Position numbers and translations under genes: made by a program. Positions 52,018-60,828 of a stretch of 64,000 nucleotides of DNA are shown here, in pieces (the first letter of the stretch is position 1; each line of letters opens with the position of its first letter). The stretch comes from JAHRVQ01 sp964548025 (GTDB taxonomy: Bacteria; Pseudomonadota; Gammaproteobacteria; Pseudomonadales; Azotimanducaceae): the NCBI GenBank assembly GCA_964548025.1, contig CAZJRI010000009.1:1-64000 (forward strand). Direction: 5' to 3'. Below the pieces are notes generated by a model that was not told where the DNA came from, searched no databases, and saw only the letters and a program-made list of their open reading frames with translations.

Positions 52018-52845
52018 TCACTTCACCGCTTTGTTGTGAAATTCCGGGGTGCGCTTTTCCATAAATGCTCGAATTGCTTCTCTTGATTCTTCTGTACCGC
52101 CACTTTCAATCAGATGATGCGCTTCCAGTGAAAGACTCTCCGCAAGGCTCTGGTCCATACCCCGATTCAAATTTATTTTCATCCGCCCCAGCGCCTGAGT
52201 TGGTCCGTTAGCGAGTCTGCTGGCATAGGCCATAGCATCATCTCTGAACGAAGCCTTTGGGAATACCTTGTTGATCAGGCCAATCTGCACCGCTTCTGTT
52301 GCACTCACCCTGTCAGCGAAATAGTAGAGTTCTTTCGCCCTGGCGAGGCCAATCAGTCTGGGTAGAAACCAGCTGCCGCCGTAGTCACCCGATAGTCCGA
52401 TATTTCTGAAAGCAGTGATGACGAAGGCATTATCCGAGGCGATTCTCAAATCGCAAGCGAGTGCAATAGAAAGACCAGCACCTGCTGCGGGTCCCGGTAG
52501 AGCAGCGATAGTGAGTTTTTTGAGCTCATGAATTCGCAAGGTCAGCGTTTCCTGTTTATGGGTCAACTCTGCAATGCGCTCATCGGTTGTCTTCGGCTTT
52601 TCATCTGCGCCTGCTCCCCCCATGCCGCTTACGTCACCGCCAGAGCAAAAAGCATCCCCTGTTCCCGTAATCATCACGCAGCCGATCCGTTCATCCTCCT
52701 CGACGGTCAACAGCGTTTGCCTTAAAGCAGGCGTTAGAATGTCCCCTAATGCGTTCTTCTTGTGGGGTTTGTTCAGGGTAATAACACCGACCCTGTCTTC
52801 GATATGGCACAAGAGTTCATCGGTTCCGGTATCAATTTTAATCAC
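52018..52845 (-). CDS. Enoyl-CoA hydratase/isomerase family
   Basis: This is a 275-residue crotonase. The oxyanion-hole segments are ITGTGDAFCSGGDVSG and ALPGPAAGAGLSIALACDLRI. The active-site region is FVITAFRNIGLSGDYGGSWFLPRLIGLARAKELY. The C-terminal SREAIRAFMEKRTPEFHN is typical. It may hydrate enoyl-CoAs in fatty-acid or terpenoid breakdown. A GTG start at 52845 has AGGA upstream. It is alone on this strand in this stretch. Confidence 0.88.
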   Translation of the reverse strand: MIKIDTGTDELLCHIEDRVGVITLNKPHKKNALGDILTPALRQTLLTVEEDERIGCVMITGTGDAFCSGGDVSGMGGAGADEKPKTTDERIAELTHKQETLTLRIHELKKLTIAALPGPAAGAGLSIALACDLRIASDNAFVITAFRNIGLSGDYGGSWFLPRLIGLARAKELYYFADRVSATEAVQIGLINKVFPKASFRDDAMAYASRLANGPTQALGRMKINLNRGMDQSLAESLSLEAHHLIESGGTEESREAIRAFMEKRTPEFHNKAVK

Positions 52846-53057
52846 AAGCTTGTCCTGTCGGATGAGTTGAATGAAGAAACAATAGTGGTTGCATCATAAA
52901 ACTTATGGAATGGAAAAATGAATAGACAGATCCTTCTGAATTCATATTTATTTGCAGATATAGACTGTCGATAACATAATCCGAATCGGGATTCTTAGGC
53001 AGATAATGACGTTTGGTATCCCTCTTGTGAGTAGATTCATTCATCCAGGAGCAGCAC

Positions 53058-53666
53058 ATGAAAGTAGAATTCCACTTTGATTTTGGTAGTCCAAATGCCT
53101 ACCTGAGTCATCTGGTGATCCCCGAAATTGAGAAAAGAACAGGCCTTCAATTCGAGTATGTCCCCGCACTGATTGGTGGTGTATTCAAGGCGACCAATAA
53201 TGCATCCCCTGCAGTTTCACTGCAGGGTATTAAAAACAAACCTGAGTACCAGGGTATTGAAACCGAGAGATTTCTCAAAAAGCACAAAATTACTAATTTT
53301 CAGTCAAATCCCTATTTCCCCGTCAATACGCTTCAGATCATGCGGGGTGCGGTTTTCGCTCAGTCGAATGACTATTTTGCTCGGTACGTAGATGAGGTTT
53401 ATCGGCACATGTGGTGTGACCCGAAAAAAATGGATGAGGTGGATGTTATTACGAGTGCGCTTCAGGAGTCAGGATTACCTGCGGCAGAGATTGTTGCTGG
53501 TTCACAGGACCCGGAGGTCAAAAAGCAGTTGATCGACAATACCAGTCGATCGGTTGAAATGGGTGCCTTTGGTTCTCCGACATTCTTTGTGGATGGAGAA
53601 ATCTATTTCGGCAAGGATAAGCTGCGGGATGTCGAAGAACGTATTGCTGAGGGTGCAGCAGACTGA
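53058..53666 (+). CDS. 2-Hydroxychromene-2-carboxylate isomerase-like DsbA protein
   Basis: This 202-residue protein has a DsbA/kappa-GST fold. It starts KVEFHFDFGSPNAYLSHLVIPEIEKR (the serine replaces the CXXC), and the helical insert and ending AVEMGAFGSPTFFVDGEIYFGKDKL (cis-proline) match the HCCA isomerase family. That enzyme isomerises a naphthalene catabolite using glutathione. AGGAG lies just before the ATG. Two related but longer domains occur at 43.2-44.5 kb. Confidence 0.88.
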   Translation: MKVEFHFDFGSPNAYLSHLVIPEIEKRTGLQFEYVPALIGGVFKATNNASPAVSLQGIKNKPEYQGIETERFLKKHKITNFQSNPYFPVNTLQIMRGAVFAQSNDYFARYVDEVYRHMWCDPKKMDEVDVITSALQESGLPAAEIVAGSQDPEVKKQLIDNTSRSVEMGAFGSPTFFVDGEIYFGKDKLRDVEERIAEGAAD

Positions 53667-53798
53667 CTTCTGCGGGCATTTCATGGCCTCCTCAGACGAT
53701 CAACAGATGAAAGCTACTTCTCGTACCAGTTAAAGAACACCGAGGTCGACAGCTATACGCTCAATTGCCTGTAGGGTGCTGGAAAAAGTCTGCCAGGT

Positions 53799-55388
53799 CT
53801 ATCCTATTGGCGGATGTTGCAGGTGGAAGTCATGGGCCTGTTCGAAAGCATGACCAGCCCGGCAAAGTGTCGCTTCGGCAAGGGGTGGTGCAACGAGTTG
53901 CAGACTTAGCGGAATCGTATCCGGTGAGAAGCCACATGGCACTGACAAAGTAGGATAACCGTTGTAGTCCCAGATGGTGATGAATCGACCGCTTCGTCCA
54001 AACCACTGAAGAGGAACGCCAGCCAGTATTCCCCGATCAATATCTATGCCGCCATACGCATCTTCCGGGTTGTATCGGAACGATTCCGTTGCGAGTGTCG
54101 GGCAGGCCAGGAGATCGATGTCTCTAAATACGGGTGCCATGCGACCTGCAGCATTTTTCCTGGCGAATACCGCTTTTGCCAGGTCAACAGATGTCGTATT
54201 TCTGCCACTTTCCAGAAATTGACGAAAGTAGACACCGTATTCTTTCTCTTTGGCAGGAAAGGTGGCCTCGTGAACCGCTGCCGCTTCGGCAGCAGCAAGA
54301 ATACCCCAGGCGGCGGATTCGTCCTCTTCCAGTAATGGTACTTTGATATTGACAATCTCAGCGCCAAGACTCGCAAGACTTTCAACAGCAGACCTAACGG
54401 CTTTTGCCACATAAGGCTCAACATCATCAGTCGCAAATTTCTCGTCCCAGCCTATGCGAAGACCTGATACACCCTGCTCCATCTCAGTTTCATAATCCGG
54501 TACCGGATCTGAAAGCGAAGTTGGATCGTTGTTGTCATGCCCTGCAATCACGCCAAGTATTCGTGCTGCATCCCTGACGTTACGTGTCATTGGACCAATG
54601 TGATCGAGAGTGGGCCCGAGGTCCAGTACACGGTAGCGACTAACCCGCCCCCAGGTTGGTTTCAGGCCGACGATTCCGTTGGCGGCCGAAGGGTATCGGA
54701 TAGAACCTCCGGTATCTGTGCCGAGTGATCCAAAACATAGACCTGCAGCAGTTGCTACACCAGAGCCACCGGACGAGACACCCGGCCAGCGATCCAGTTC
54801 ACCCCAGGGATTACGGGGAACTTCGAATTCCCGGTGGTAACCGACCATTGCACCTTCAGTCGTTGCAAGTTTACCTACAATAATTGCACCTGCCGCTTCG
54901 AGTCTGGCAACGACGGTTGCATCGGCATCTGAGACCAGGTTCTTGCGAAAGCTGTGTCCCGCCGTCGTTGGACTACCAGTCTTGTGACATAGATCTTTTA
55001 CCGCAATGGGTACACCGTGCAATGGACCCAGGGGCTTATCCTGGTTCCGCTCTGTGTCGGCTTCGGCTGCTTTTTCCAGCGCTTCTTGCCCCATCACCGT
55101 TATATATGAATGGAGTTTCGGTTCGAGGGCCTCGATCCGAGCAAGCAGCGCTTCGGTTACCTCTGCTGAATTGAGGTCGCCGGTCGATATTCCAGTCGCA
55201 ACTTCGGAAAGAGATTTATAATGGAGCGGTTGTTGCGTCATAAGTTTTTCCCTGTCGACTAGTGAATTATTTGGAGATCTGGTACCTGATGTGACTGCCA
55301 GTACTTTGGATGCTGCTGTTACCGTAAGACCTGTAACTGTGGCCCGCAGCAGTTCTCGCCTGGTTGGATTCTTGTCTCGCTTGTTCAT
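53799..55388 (-). CDS. Amidase, possible Tat-exported
   Basis: This 529-residue amidase-signature enzyme has the Ser-Ser-Lys triad: lysine in GVPIAVKDLCHKTG (about 132), and serines in GVSSGGSGVATAAG and GTDTGGSIRYPSA. The N-terminus (NPTRRELLRATVTGLTVTAAS) has twin arginines followed by a hydrophobic stretch, so Tat export is likely. Such enzymes hydrolyse amides or esters, giving acids that could enter the nearby CoA ligases. AGGA precedes the ATG. Confidence 0.88.
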   Translation of the reverse strand: MNKRDKNPTRRELLRATVTGLTVTAASKVLAVTSGTRSPNNSLVDREKLMTQQPLHYKSLSEVATGISTGDLNSAEVTEALLARIEALEPKLHSYITVMGQEALEKAAEADTERNQDKPLGPLHGVPIAVKDLCHKTGSPTTAGHSFRKNLVSDADATVVARLEAAGAIIVGKLATTEGAMVGYHREFEVPRNPWGELDRWPGVSSGGSGVATAAGLCFGSLGTDTGGSIRYPSAANGIVGLKPTWGRVSRYRVLDLGPTLDHIGPMTRNVRDAARILGVIAGHDNNDPTSLSDPVPDYETEMEQGVSGLRIGWDEKFATDDVEPYVAKAVRSAVESLASLGAEIVNIKVPLLEEDESAAWGILAAAEAAAVHEATFPAKEKEYGVYFRQFLESGRNTTSVDLAKAVFARKNAAGRMAPVFRDIDLLACPTLATESFRYNPEDAYGGIDIDRGILAGVPLQWFGRSGRFITIWDYNGYPTLSVPCGFSPDTIPLSLQLVAPPLAEATLCRAGHAFEQAHDFHLQHPPIG

Positions 55389-55474
55389 TGACCGGTCCTG
55401 TTGATGGGAATGGTAATTAGTCGCTGGAACTATTCGTTGTATTGCGTCCCCAGGCAGCTTATTAGATCGGTGTG

Positions 55475-56656
55475 CTAGCCTAGTACACCCTTGTCTCGAA
55501 GGCTCTCAACTTCAGCTTCTGACAGATCCAGATCACTGAGGATAACCTCATCCGTATGCTTGCCGAGAGATGGAGCAGCAGTAATATTTACACTGCTTTC
55601 CGAAAATCTGGCTGGCCAGCCTAGCAATCTGATCTTGCCGCGAGTCTCGTGTTCCACCTCGTGAATAAAACCTCTTTCGACCAAATGCTTATCCTTAAAG
55701 AGGTCCACTGAATCCAGGATAGCGCTCGCAGGTACATCAGCAGCAGCAAGTAACTCCATTGCCTCGAATTTTTCATGTTGAATTGTCCAGGCGCTGATCT
55801 CCTCTCGCAGGGCATCCCGGTTTTCAAATCGGGCTTTTGCGCTCTCAAAGCGAGGGTCAGACGTCAGCTCCTCTCGACCGATCGCCTTGCAGAGCATTTC
55901 CCACATTCGTGGTGTTACCGCCATGATAAAAACGTAATCGTTTACCCCACCTGGAGAACAGGGGTAGAGGTTCACAACCGGGGACTGGCCGTTACCGCTT
56001 CGGGGTGTCACCTGATTGCCACCTAACGATTGAGCTAGGGCGGTGCGCAGATAATAAGTCATGGCTTCCTGCATTGATATTTCAACGAGTTGGCCTTTAC
56101 CCGTTTTTAATTTCTGGATGTAGGCTGCAAGGATCGCAAGTGCTAACTGAACACCGGTCCCCGCATCACCGATTGTCGGACCAGGTCTCATGGGTGGACC
56201 ATCTTCTTCACCGGTAATAGAGAATGCGCCACCGGCAGCCTGGGCCACCATATCAAAACACTTGTAGTCGGAGTGGGGACCACTGGTACCAAATCCCTTA
56301 AGACGTGCATAAACGAGTCCGGGATTTATCTCTTTCATCGTGTCGTAGCCAATATTCAGTTTTTCAATAACACCAGGCCCGTAGTTTTCGACAAAAACGT
56401 CGTAGTGCGGCAACATTTTCAACAGCAGATCCCTGCCCTCAGGTTTCTCAAGTGCCAGTGTGATACTTCGTTTATTACTGTTCCACATAAGAAAGTATTC
56501 AGCATCACCATTGCCACGACCCCTGCCGGGATCACCGGTTTCCGGTCGTTCGACCTTTACAACATCTGCACCCATCCAGGCGAGCGCCTGGGTGCAGGAG
56601 GTTCCTGCTTCGTACTGGGTCATATCCAGAATTCGGATTCCATCGAGTGCTGGCAT
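55475..56656 (-). CDS. CaiB/BaiF class III CoA-transferase
   Basis: This 393-residue enzyme starts GIRILDMTQYEAGTSCTQALAWMGADVVKVERPETGDPGR, the family signature. The catalytic aspartate is in GPTIGDAGTGVQLALAILAAY. It transfers CoA between carboxylates without ATP, typically for carnitine, formate/oxalate, or aromatic acids. AAGGAGG precedes the ATG. On this strand it lies upstream of the amidase, with a gap of about 85 bp. Confidence 0.92.
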   Translation of the reverse strand: MPALDGIRILDMTQYEAGTSCTQALAWMGADVVKVERPETGDPGRGRGNGDAEYFLMWNSNKRSITLALEKPEGRDLLLKMLPHYDVFVENYGPGVIEKLNIGYDTMKEINPGLVYARLKGFGTSGPHSDYKCFDMVAQAAGGAFSITGEEDGPPMRPGPTIGDAGTGVQLALAILAAYIQKLKTGKGQLVEISMQEAMTYYLRTALAQSLGGNQVTPRSGNGQSPVVNLYPCSPGGVNDYVFIMAVTPRMWEMLCKAIGREELTSDPRFESAKARFENRDALREEISAWTIQHEKFEAMELLAAADVPASAILDSVDLFKDKHLVERGFIHEVEHETRGKIRLLGWPARFSESSVNITAAPSLGKHTDEVILSDLDLSEAEVESLRDKGVLG

Positions 56657-56900
56657 AATTCCTCCTTGCTGTTTCAGATTGTTAAAGTAGCTTCAATTAG
56701 TCGGGTTATATACTGCGTTGTTGACCCTACACCTTCCCCAATAAAACATTAATAGTGACCGGGTCGTCAAATGTCATGGCATCGCCCGATATTCGCACAG
56801 TAAACCTGCCGGGGTCCCGGTTAATCAACTGTAGATATTTGCAAATACACGATCCCGGATGAGGGACGACCCGCTCTGTCTGGTAAATATTCAATTCAGG

Positions 56901-56939
56901 GTCCGGGATGTTGGAAAGTGGTAAAGAAACATCCCGGAC
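56901..56939. promoter_or_regulatory. Perfect 12-bp inverted repeat before GNAT gene
   Basis: GTCCGGGATGTT (56901-56912) and AACATCCCGGAC (56928-56939) are perfect complements, with a 15-base spacer, 27-44 bp before the AGGAGG and ATG of the acetyltransferase. A partial third copy (ATCCCGGAT) lies at about 56851-56859. It could be an operator or a leader hairpin. Confidence 0.6.
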
Positions 56940-56982
56940 GGATAGAATTGTTATTGATACCGATAGGAGGGGTAATGACAAG

Positions 56983-57471
56983 ATGAGTCTCAGGGTGATC
57001 GAAGCGGATAAGCGTTCACACGGTAGGTTATTAGGCAATTTACTCTCACTCTATCTCTATGATCTGTCTGAGTTTTTCGACCTCAGTCCAGACGTCGAAG
57101 GGCGTTTTACCTACGATTACGACTGGGAGAAACCAGGCAACTTCGCCTTTCTTGCGTTTGAGGATTCATATCCAGTTGGCTTTGCGCTGGTAGAAAAAGG
57201 ATCTGCACTCGGTAACGGTCTGGATATATGGGATATGGAAGAATTCTTCGTACTTCGCCCCTACAGACGGAAAGGTACGGGCATCTGGCTGGCTCACGAA
57301 ATATATGGAAGGTTCAAGGGCAAATGGGAAATTCGAATAGGTGAGAAGAATCTGGCTGCCTTGGCCTTCTGGCGTCGTAGTCTCGATGGGATTGAGTGTA
57401 CAAAGCCTGAAGAATCCTTCGTCAAAGGCAATTTGAGTATGTTCCATTGTATCAGCACGACAATAGAGTGA
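56983..57471 (+). CDS. GNAT-family acetyltransferase
   Basis: This is about 162 residues in the GNAT fold: SLRVIEADKRSHGRLLGNLLSLYLYDLSEFF, AFEDSYPVGFALVEKG, DMEEFFVLRPYRRKGTGIWLAHEIY (the R-x-x-G-x-G/A acetyl-CoA loop, here RRKGTG), and ALAFWRRSL. It transfers acetyl to an unknown amine. I chose ATG at 56983 because AGGAGG lies 11 bases upstream; the open frame continues to 56908 through the inverted repeat. Confidence 0.82.
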   Translation: MSLRVIEADKRSHGRLLGNLLSLYLYDLSEFFDLSPDVEGRFTYDYDWEKPGNFAFLAFEDSYPVGFALVEKGSALGNGLDIWDMEEFFVLRPYRRKGTGIWLAHEIYGRFKGKWEIRIGEKNLAALAFWRRSLDGIECTKPEESFVKGNLSMFHCISTTIE

Positions 57472-57792
57472 TCGTATATCCGAAAGCAGGGAATACGGGA
57501 AGGTGCCCGGAATAGATTGAAACAGGTCCTATATATATCAAAAATGCACAACCCAGTTAAATCGTTAGGTTGAGCTCGAGGCGGGTAACCTGCCTTTCAG
57601 ATTCTGAACCGGTTTTCATGATGGCATGCAATATGCTGTAAATGTCCCAGAACTGCCGAGGATGTAAATAAAGTGTTACTGGCCCTGGAATTTCGGCACA
57701 TGCATTAATTCACCTGGTCCAGGGCTGTGACACTACTGTCAACTATACTTTACACAGACTAGATGTATTTAGTTGACAGATAGGATGTACCA
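57472..57792 (+). other. Non-coding spacer with several inverted repeats
   Basis: This is 320 bp without a supported gene. It holds AGGCGGGTAACCTGCCT (about 57590), GCCCTGG at 57682 with CCAGGGC at 57719, and the operator-like CTGTCAACTA/TAGTTGACAG pair listed separately. The density of small palindromes suggests a regulatory or structured leader for the small gene at 57793. Confidence 0.45.
57736..57779. promoter_or_regulatory. Perfect 10-bp inverted repeat, operator-like
   Basis: CTGTCAACTA (57736-57745) and TAGTTGACAG (57770-57779) are exact complements, with 24 bases between and the second arm 13 bp from the ATG of the following gene. A repressor site or a 5' UTR hairpin is the likely meaning. 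Confidence 0.55.
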
Positions 57793-58104
57793 ATGGATTT
57801 AAAAGCGATACATGATCAAAATTTGCTGTATACCGGAACGAATGGTGTCTCCCAGGAAAACAGAAAATACGGATTTATTCCGGCCTTTCGAGACGAAAGT
57901 ACCGGCCGGGTAGAAATTGCCAGGTTTCTAGACGGTAAACCTGCACCCCTACATCTTATCACCGCATTACCTGATGAATGGGTCGTCGCCCGGGATGAAA
58001 GCGGCGGTGTTTGCCGAGTGAAAGGTAGCGTGGTTGCAGGATTCGTTCGGGATAGTAAATTCTATACCCGCCAGGAAGCATCTGACTTCAACGGATCGAA
58101 TTGA
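57793..58104 (+). CDS. Small conserved-looking protein, unknown
   Basis: This 103-residue protein has no signal peptide or membrane segment. It is compact and mixed, with YTGTNGVSQENRKYGFIPAF, GRVEIARFLDGKPAPLHLI and LPDEWVVARDESGGVCRVKGSVVAGFV. A single cysteine is present. I do not recognise a named family. It is monocistronic, behind a palindrome-rich leader. Confidence 0.65.
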   Translation: MDLKAIHDQNLLYTGTNGVSQENRKYGFIPAFRDESTGRVEIARFLDGKPAPLHLITALPDEWVVARDESGGVCRVKGSVVAGFVRDSKFYTRQEASDFNGSN

Positions 58105-58136
58105 TAACGCTTCTATTGCAAGGCACCTGAATTCAA

Positions 58137-59696
58137 TCAGATTGTTCTGCCACTGTCCTTCCAGTACTCATCCCTGAGCAGGCGTTTTAGTAGCTTCCCC
58201 GTGGGATGTCGTGGCATGGCTTCTACAAAATCGACTGATCTGGGTGCCTTGAAACTGGCGAGGTGCTCTTTGCAGTGAGCGATAATTTCTGCCTCGAGTT
58301 CATCGTCGGCGGTGGTCCCGGCAACGAGTTCGACGGCACCTTTTACTTCTTCGCCGAATTCATCATTCGGAATACCGAAAACCGCTGCATCGACCACTTT
58401 CGGGTGATTGATGAGAACTGCTTCTATTTCAGCGGGATAGATGTTGACGCCACCTGAAATGATCATGTCGATTTTTCGATCGCTCATAAAAAGGTAACCA
58501 TCTTCATCAAGATAACCGATGTCACCGAATGTAAAAACGCCGGGTTCGAGATGTGCCTTGGATGTTTTTTCCGGATCGTTGTGATACTCGAAATCACTGC
58601 CCATAATATTCTTGACATATAAAGTGCCTGATTCACCCACCTGCGCCTCGGTGCCGTCATCTTTGATAACCATTACCTGCATAATGGGAACCGGCTTGCC
58701 AAGGGTACCTGGTTTTGTCAGCCAGTCATTAGAGTCAACCGTTGTTACAATTGAACCCTCAGTGGAACCGTAGTATTCAGAAATCACAGGTCCCCACCAT
58801 TCGATCATGCTTCGTTTCACGTCTGGCGGGCAGGGGGCTGCACCGTGCCACACGATCTTCAGGCTTTCACCGGAAAAATTTGACCTGTCGCTTTCCTCGA
58901 GTCTGAGCATGCGTATGAACTGGGTTGGCACCAGGTGAATATTGGTGACCTGATATTCATCGATAAGGTTGAGTGTTTCTGCAGCATCAAACTTGTGACG
59001 GATAATCACGCTGCTACCGGCAATTAATGGCAGAAAGGAAAATGCCCACTGGGCCGAATGATAAATTGGTCCAACGAGAAGACTTCGACCACCGGCTGGC
59101 ATACTCAGCATGCCTGATAGACCTTCACCCATCATCTTGAGTGTTTCGATGGGTACACCGGTCTGGGATAGCCCGCTTTTTACCCCCTTGGGTTTCCCCG
59201 TGGTACCAGAGGTATAAAACATGGGACCGCCCAGACTTTGATCTTCCGGTTCGCTGGTTTCCTGACCGGAGAGGAAAGTGTCGTAGCGTATGAATCCGGC
59301 GCTGTCGCCATCAATGAGCAGGGACGCACAAAGATCCGGACAGTCTTCTTGTGTAAGAGCGGCTTCACCCAACGAATCGAATCGACTGTCTACAAGAAAT
59401 GCTTTTGCACCCGAATCCTTCAGCACATAGGCGACTTCCTCTGGCACAAGATGCCAGTTTATAGGAACCAGTAGCCAACCCGCATGCGCGGCAGCAGCGT
59501 AGGCTTCAAAGTACTCTCTGCGATTTCCGCTCAGTACTGCGACAGCATCACCGGTCTTAAGTCCAGCGGCACGAAGGCCGTGAATGAGTGAGTTGGTATT
59601 CGAATTAAAGTCCTGCCAGGTTGTACTACCAAACTCATCAGTCAGTGCATCTTCTTTGGATTTTGCATCCACAAAAGGCTGAATCAGTGCTGCCAT
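58137..59696 (-). CDS. AMP-forming acyl-CoA ligase
   Basis: This 519-residue ANL enzyme has the P-loop MFYTSGTTGKPKGVKSG, ISEYYGSTEGSI (A5), the TFGDIGYLDEDGYLFMSDRKIDMIISGGVNIYP hinge, and the catalytic lysine near the end in PRHPTGKLLKRLLRDEYW. It activates a carboxylic acid to its CoA ester at the cost of ATP to AMP. GGGAG precedes the ATG. The substrate is unknown (fatty or aromatic acid). It is divergent from the thioesterase gene. Confidence 0.93.
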   Translation of the reverse strand: MAALIQPFVDAKSKEDALTDEFGSTTWQDFNSNTNSLIHGLRAAGLKTGDAVAVLSGNRREYFEAYAAAAHAGWLLVPINWHLVPEEVAYVLKDSGAKAFLVDSRFDSLGEAALTQEDCPDLCASLLIDGDSAGFIRYDTFLSGQETSEPEDQSLGGPMFYTSGTTGKPKGVKSGLSQTGVPIETLKMMGEGLSGMLSMPAGGRSLLVGPIYHSAQWAFSFLPLIAGSSVIIRHKFDAAETLNLIDEYQVTNIHLVPTQFIRMLRLEESDRSNFSGESLKIVWHGAAPCPPDVKRSMIEWWGPVISEYYGSTEGSIVTTVDSNDWLTKPGTLGKPVPIMQVMVIKDDGTEAQVGESGTLYVKNIMGSDFEYHNDPEKTSKAHLEPGVFTFGDIGYLDEDGYLFMSDRKIDMIISGGVNIYPAEIEAVLINHPKVVDAAVFGIPNDEFGEEVKGAVELVAGTTADDELEAEIIAHCKEHLASFKAPRSVDFVEAMPRHPTGKLLKRLLRDEYWKDSGRTI

Positions 59697-59805
59697 GAAT
59701 ATCTCCCATATTTAGTTGCGACTATATAACAAAACTGCTGACACGGGTTGATTTGCTTGAACGGTTGCGGTTAGCTGTAAGAAATAGTGAAAAACGGGAA
59801 TCTTG

Positions 59806-60219
59806 ATGGAATTCAATGAGGCAATCGCAAAATCATTTATGCGTGAAATGACAGACGGCCTGCCGGGCATGTTGGGTTTTAGAATCACCGGTGCCTCACC
59901 AGGAAAAATGACTGGAAGCTTCGACGTCAAGGACGAACTCATTACACAGTTCGGCAATATGCATGGTGGTGTGTTATCCGCATTCTGCGACCATATGCTT
60001 GGGTGTGTCTGTTATCCTGCGATGAAAAAAGGTCAGTGGGCAGCGACAACAGAATTCAAAATTAATCTCACCCGACCGGTATCCGGCGGTCGCGTTGAAG
60101 CGAATGCAGAGATTATTAATATGGGCCGTACCCAGGCTGTGGTTCGTATTGATGTGTTTAACAATGAGAAACTGGCAGCGACAGCCCAGGGCACAGTAAC
60201 CATCCGGGACCCGCAGTAG
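59806..60219 (+). CDS. PaaI-type hotdog thioesterase
   Basis: This hotdog-fold protein of about 137 residues has the family signature NMHGGVLSAFCDHMLGCVCYPA and strands ATTEFKINLTRPVSGGRVEANAEIINMGRTQAVVRIDVF. It hydrolyses acyl- or aryl-CoA to recover CoA. I take the ATG at 59806 with GGGAA just upstream; the frame opens with a TTG at 59803. The VOC gene follows 44 bp later on the same strand. Confidence 0.92.
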   Translation: MEFNEAIAKSFMREMTDGLPGMLGFRITGASPGKMTGSFDVKDELITQFGNMHGGVLSAFCDHMLGCVCYPAMKKGQWAATTEFKINLTRPVSGGRVEANAEIINMGRTQAVVRIDVFNNEKLAATAQGTVTIRDPQ

Positions 60220-60263
60220 TAATCAGACAAAACTGGAATTATCAAAGAGACGAGGGAAAGACT

Positions 60264-60650
60264 ATGACATTCAAAGGCGTAGATCATATCGTGATCAGGG
60301 TAAAAGATATCGATGCTGGTATTGAAACATGGCGGGACAAGTTCGGCATGGAACTGGAACGTACGGCAGAATCAGAACAACTGGGCATCAAACAGGCTTT
60401 CTTCCAGATGGAAAATGGCGGCTTCATTGAAATAGTTGCGCCAACCAATGATCAGTCCGCTGTTGGCAGGGCTATTGAATCCCGTGGTGAAGGTATGCAT
60501 ACCATGGCACTGGAAGTAGAAAATCTGGATGAAACAGTGGCCAACCTTGAGAAGAGTGGTGTGCAGTTGATTGGCGTTGGCAGCCCCCAGGTTTTTATCC
60601 ATCCAAAGTCTGCCAATGGAATATTGGTACAGCTATCGCCGAAAAGCTGA
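60264..60650 (+). CDS. VOC/glyoxalase-family protein
   Basis: This 128-residue protein has paired VOC beta-alpha-beta-beta-beta modules: FKGVDHIVIRVKDIDAGIETWRDKFGMEL, FFQMENGGFIEIVAP, GEGMHTMALEVENLDETVANLEKSGVQLIG, and NGILVQLSP. Metal ligands fit His8-type, Glu and His positions. It is near methylmalonyl-CoA epimerase in style, but an isomerase or dioxygenase role is also possible. GAGGGAAAG precedes the ATG. Confidence 0.88.
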   Translation: MTFKGVDHIVIRVKDIDAGIETWRDKFGMELERTAESEQLGIKQAFFQMENGGFIEIVAPTNDQSAVGRAIESRGEGMHTMALEVENLDETVANLEKSGVQLIGVGSPQVFIHPKSANGILVQLSPKS

Positions 60651-60828
60651 TTTATTAGATCGAATCCAGGAACGATCAGCCAGGAAAAGGTTTCTGGTAT
60701 CGAGTTCTTCGCTTTCCGTGAAAACGAGATTGCAGCGTTGTGTCGTGTGTCATGATCGTTGGAGGCTGAAGAAGCAATGGTCTTGAGACCTTTACCCGGT
60801 GCACAAAAAAATAAGCGAGCACGAAATC

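Noticed and set aside
53667..53798. Readthrough extension of the amidase
   Set aside because: An open stretch follows the TAG, but the protein already ends in the usual HPPI-type tail, so the stop looks genuine.
56727..57038. 103-codon minus-strand frame
   Set aside because: Its C-terminal half looks mildly protein-like, but its first half is antisense of the GNAT gene start and there is no ribosome site or recognised motif. A remnant cannot be excluded.
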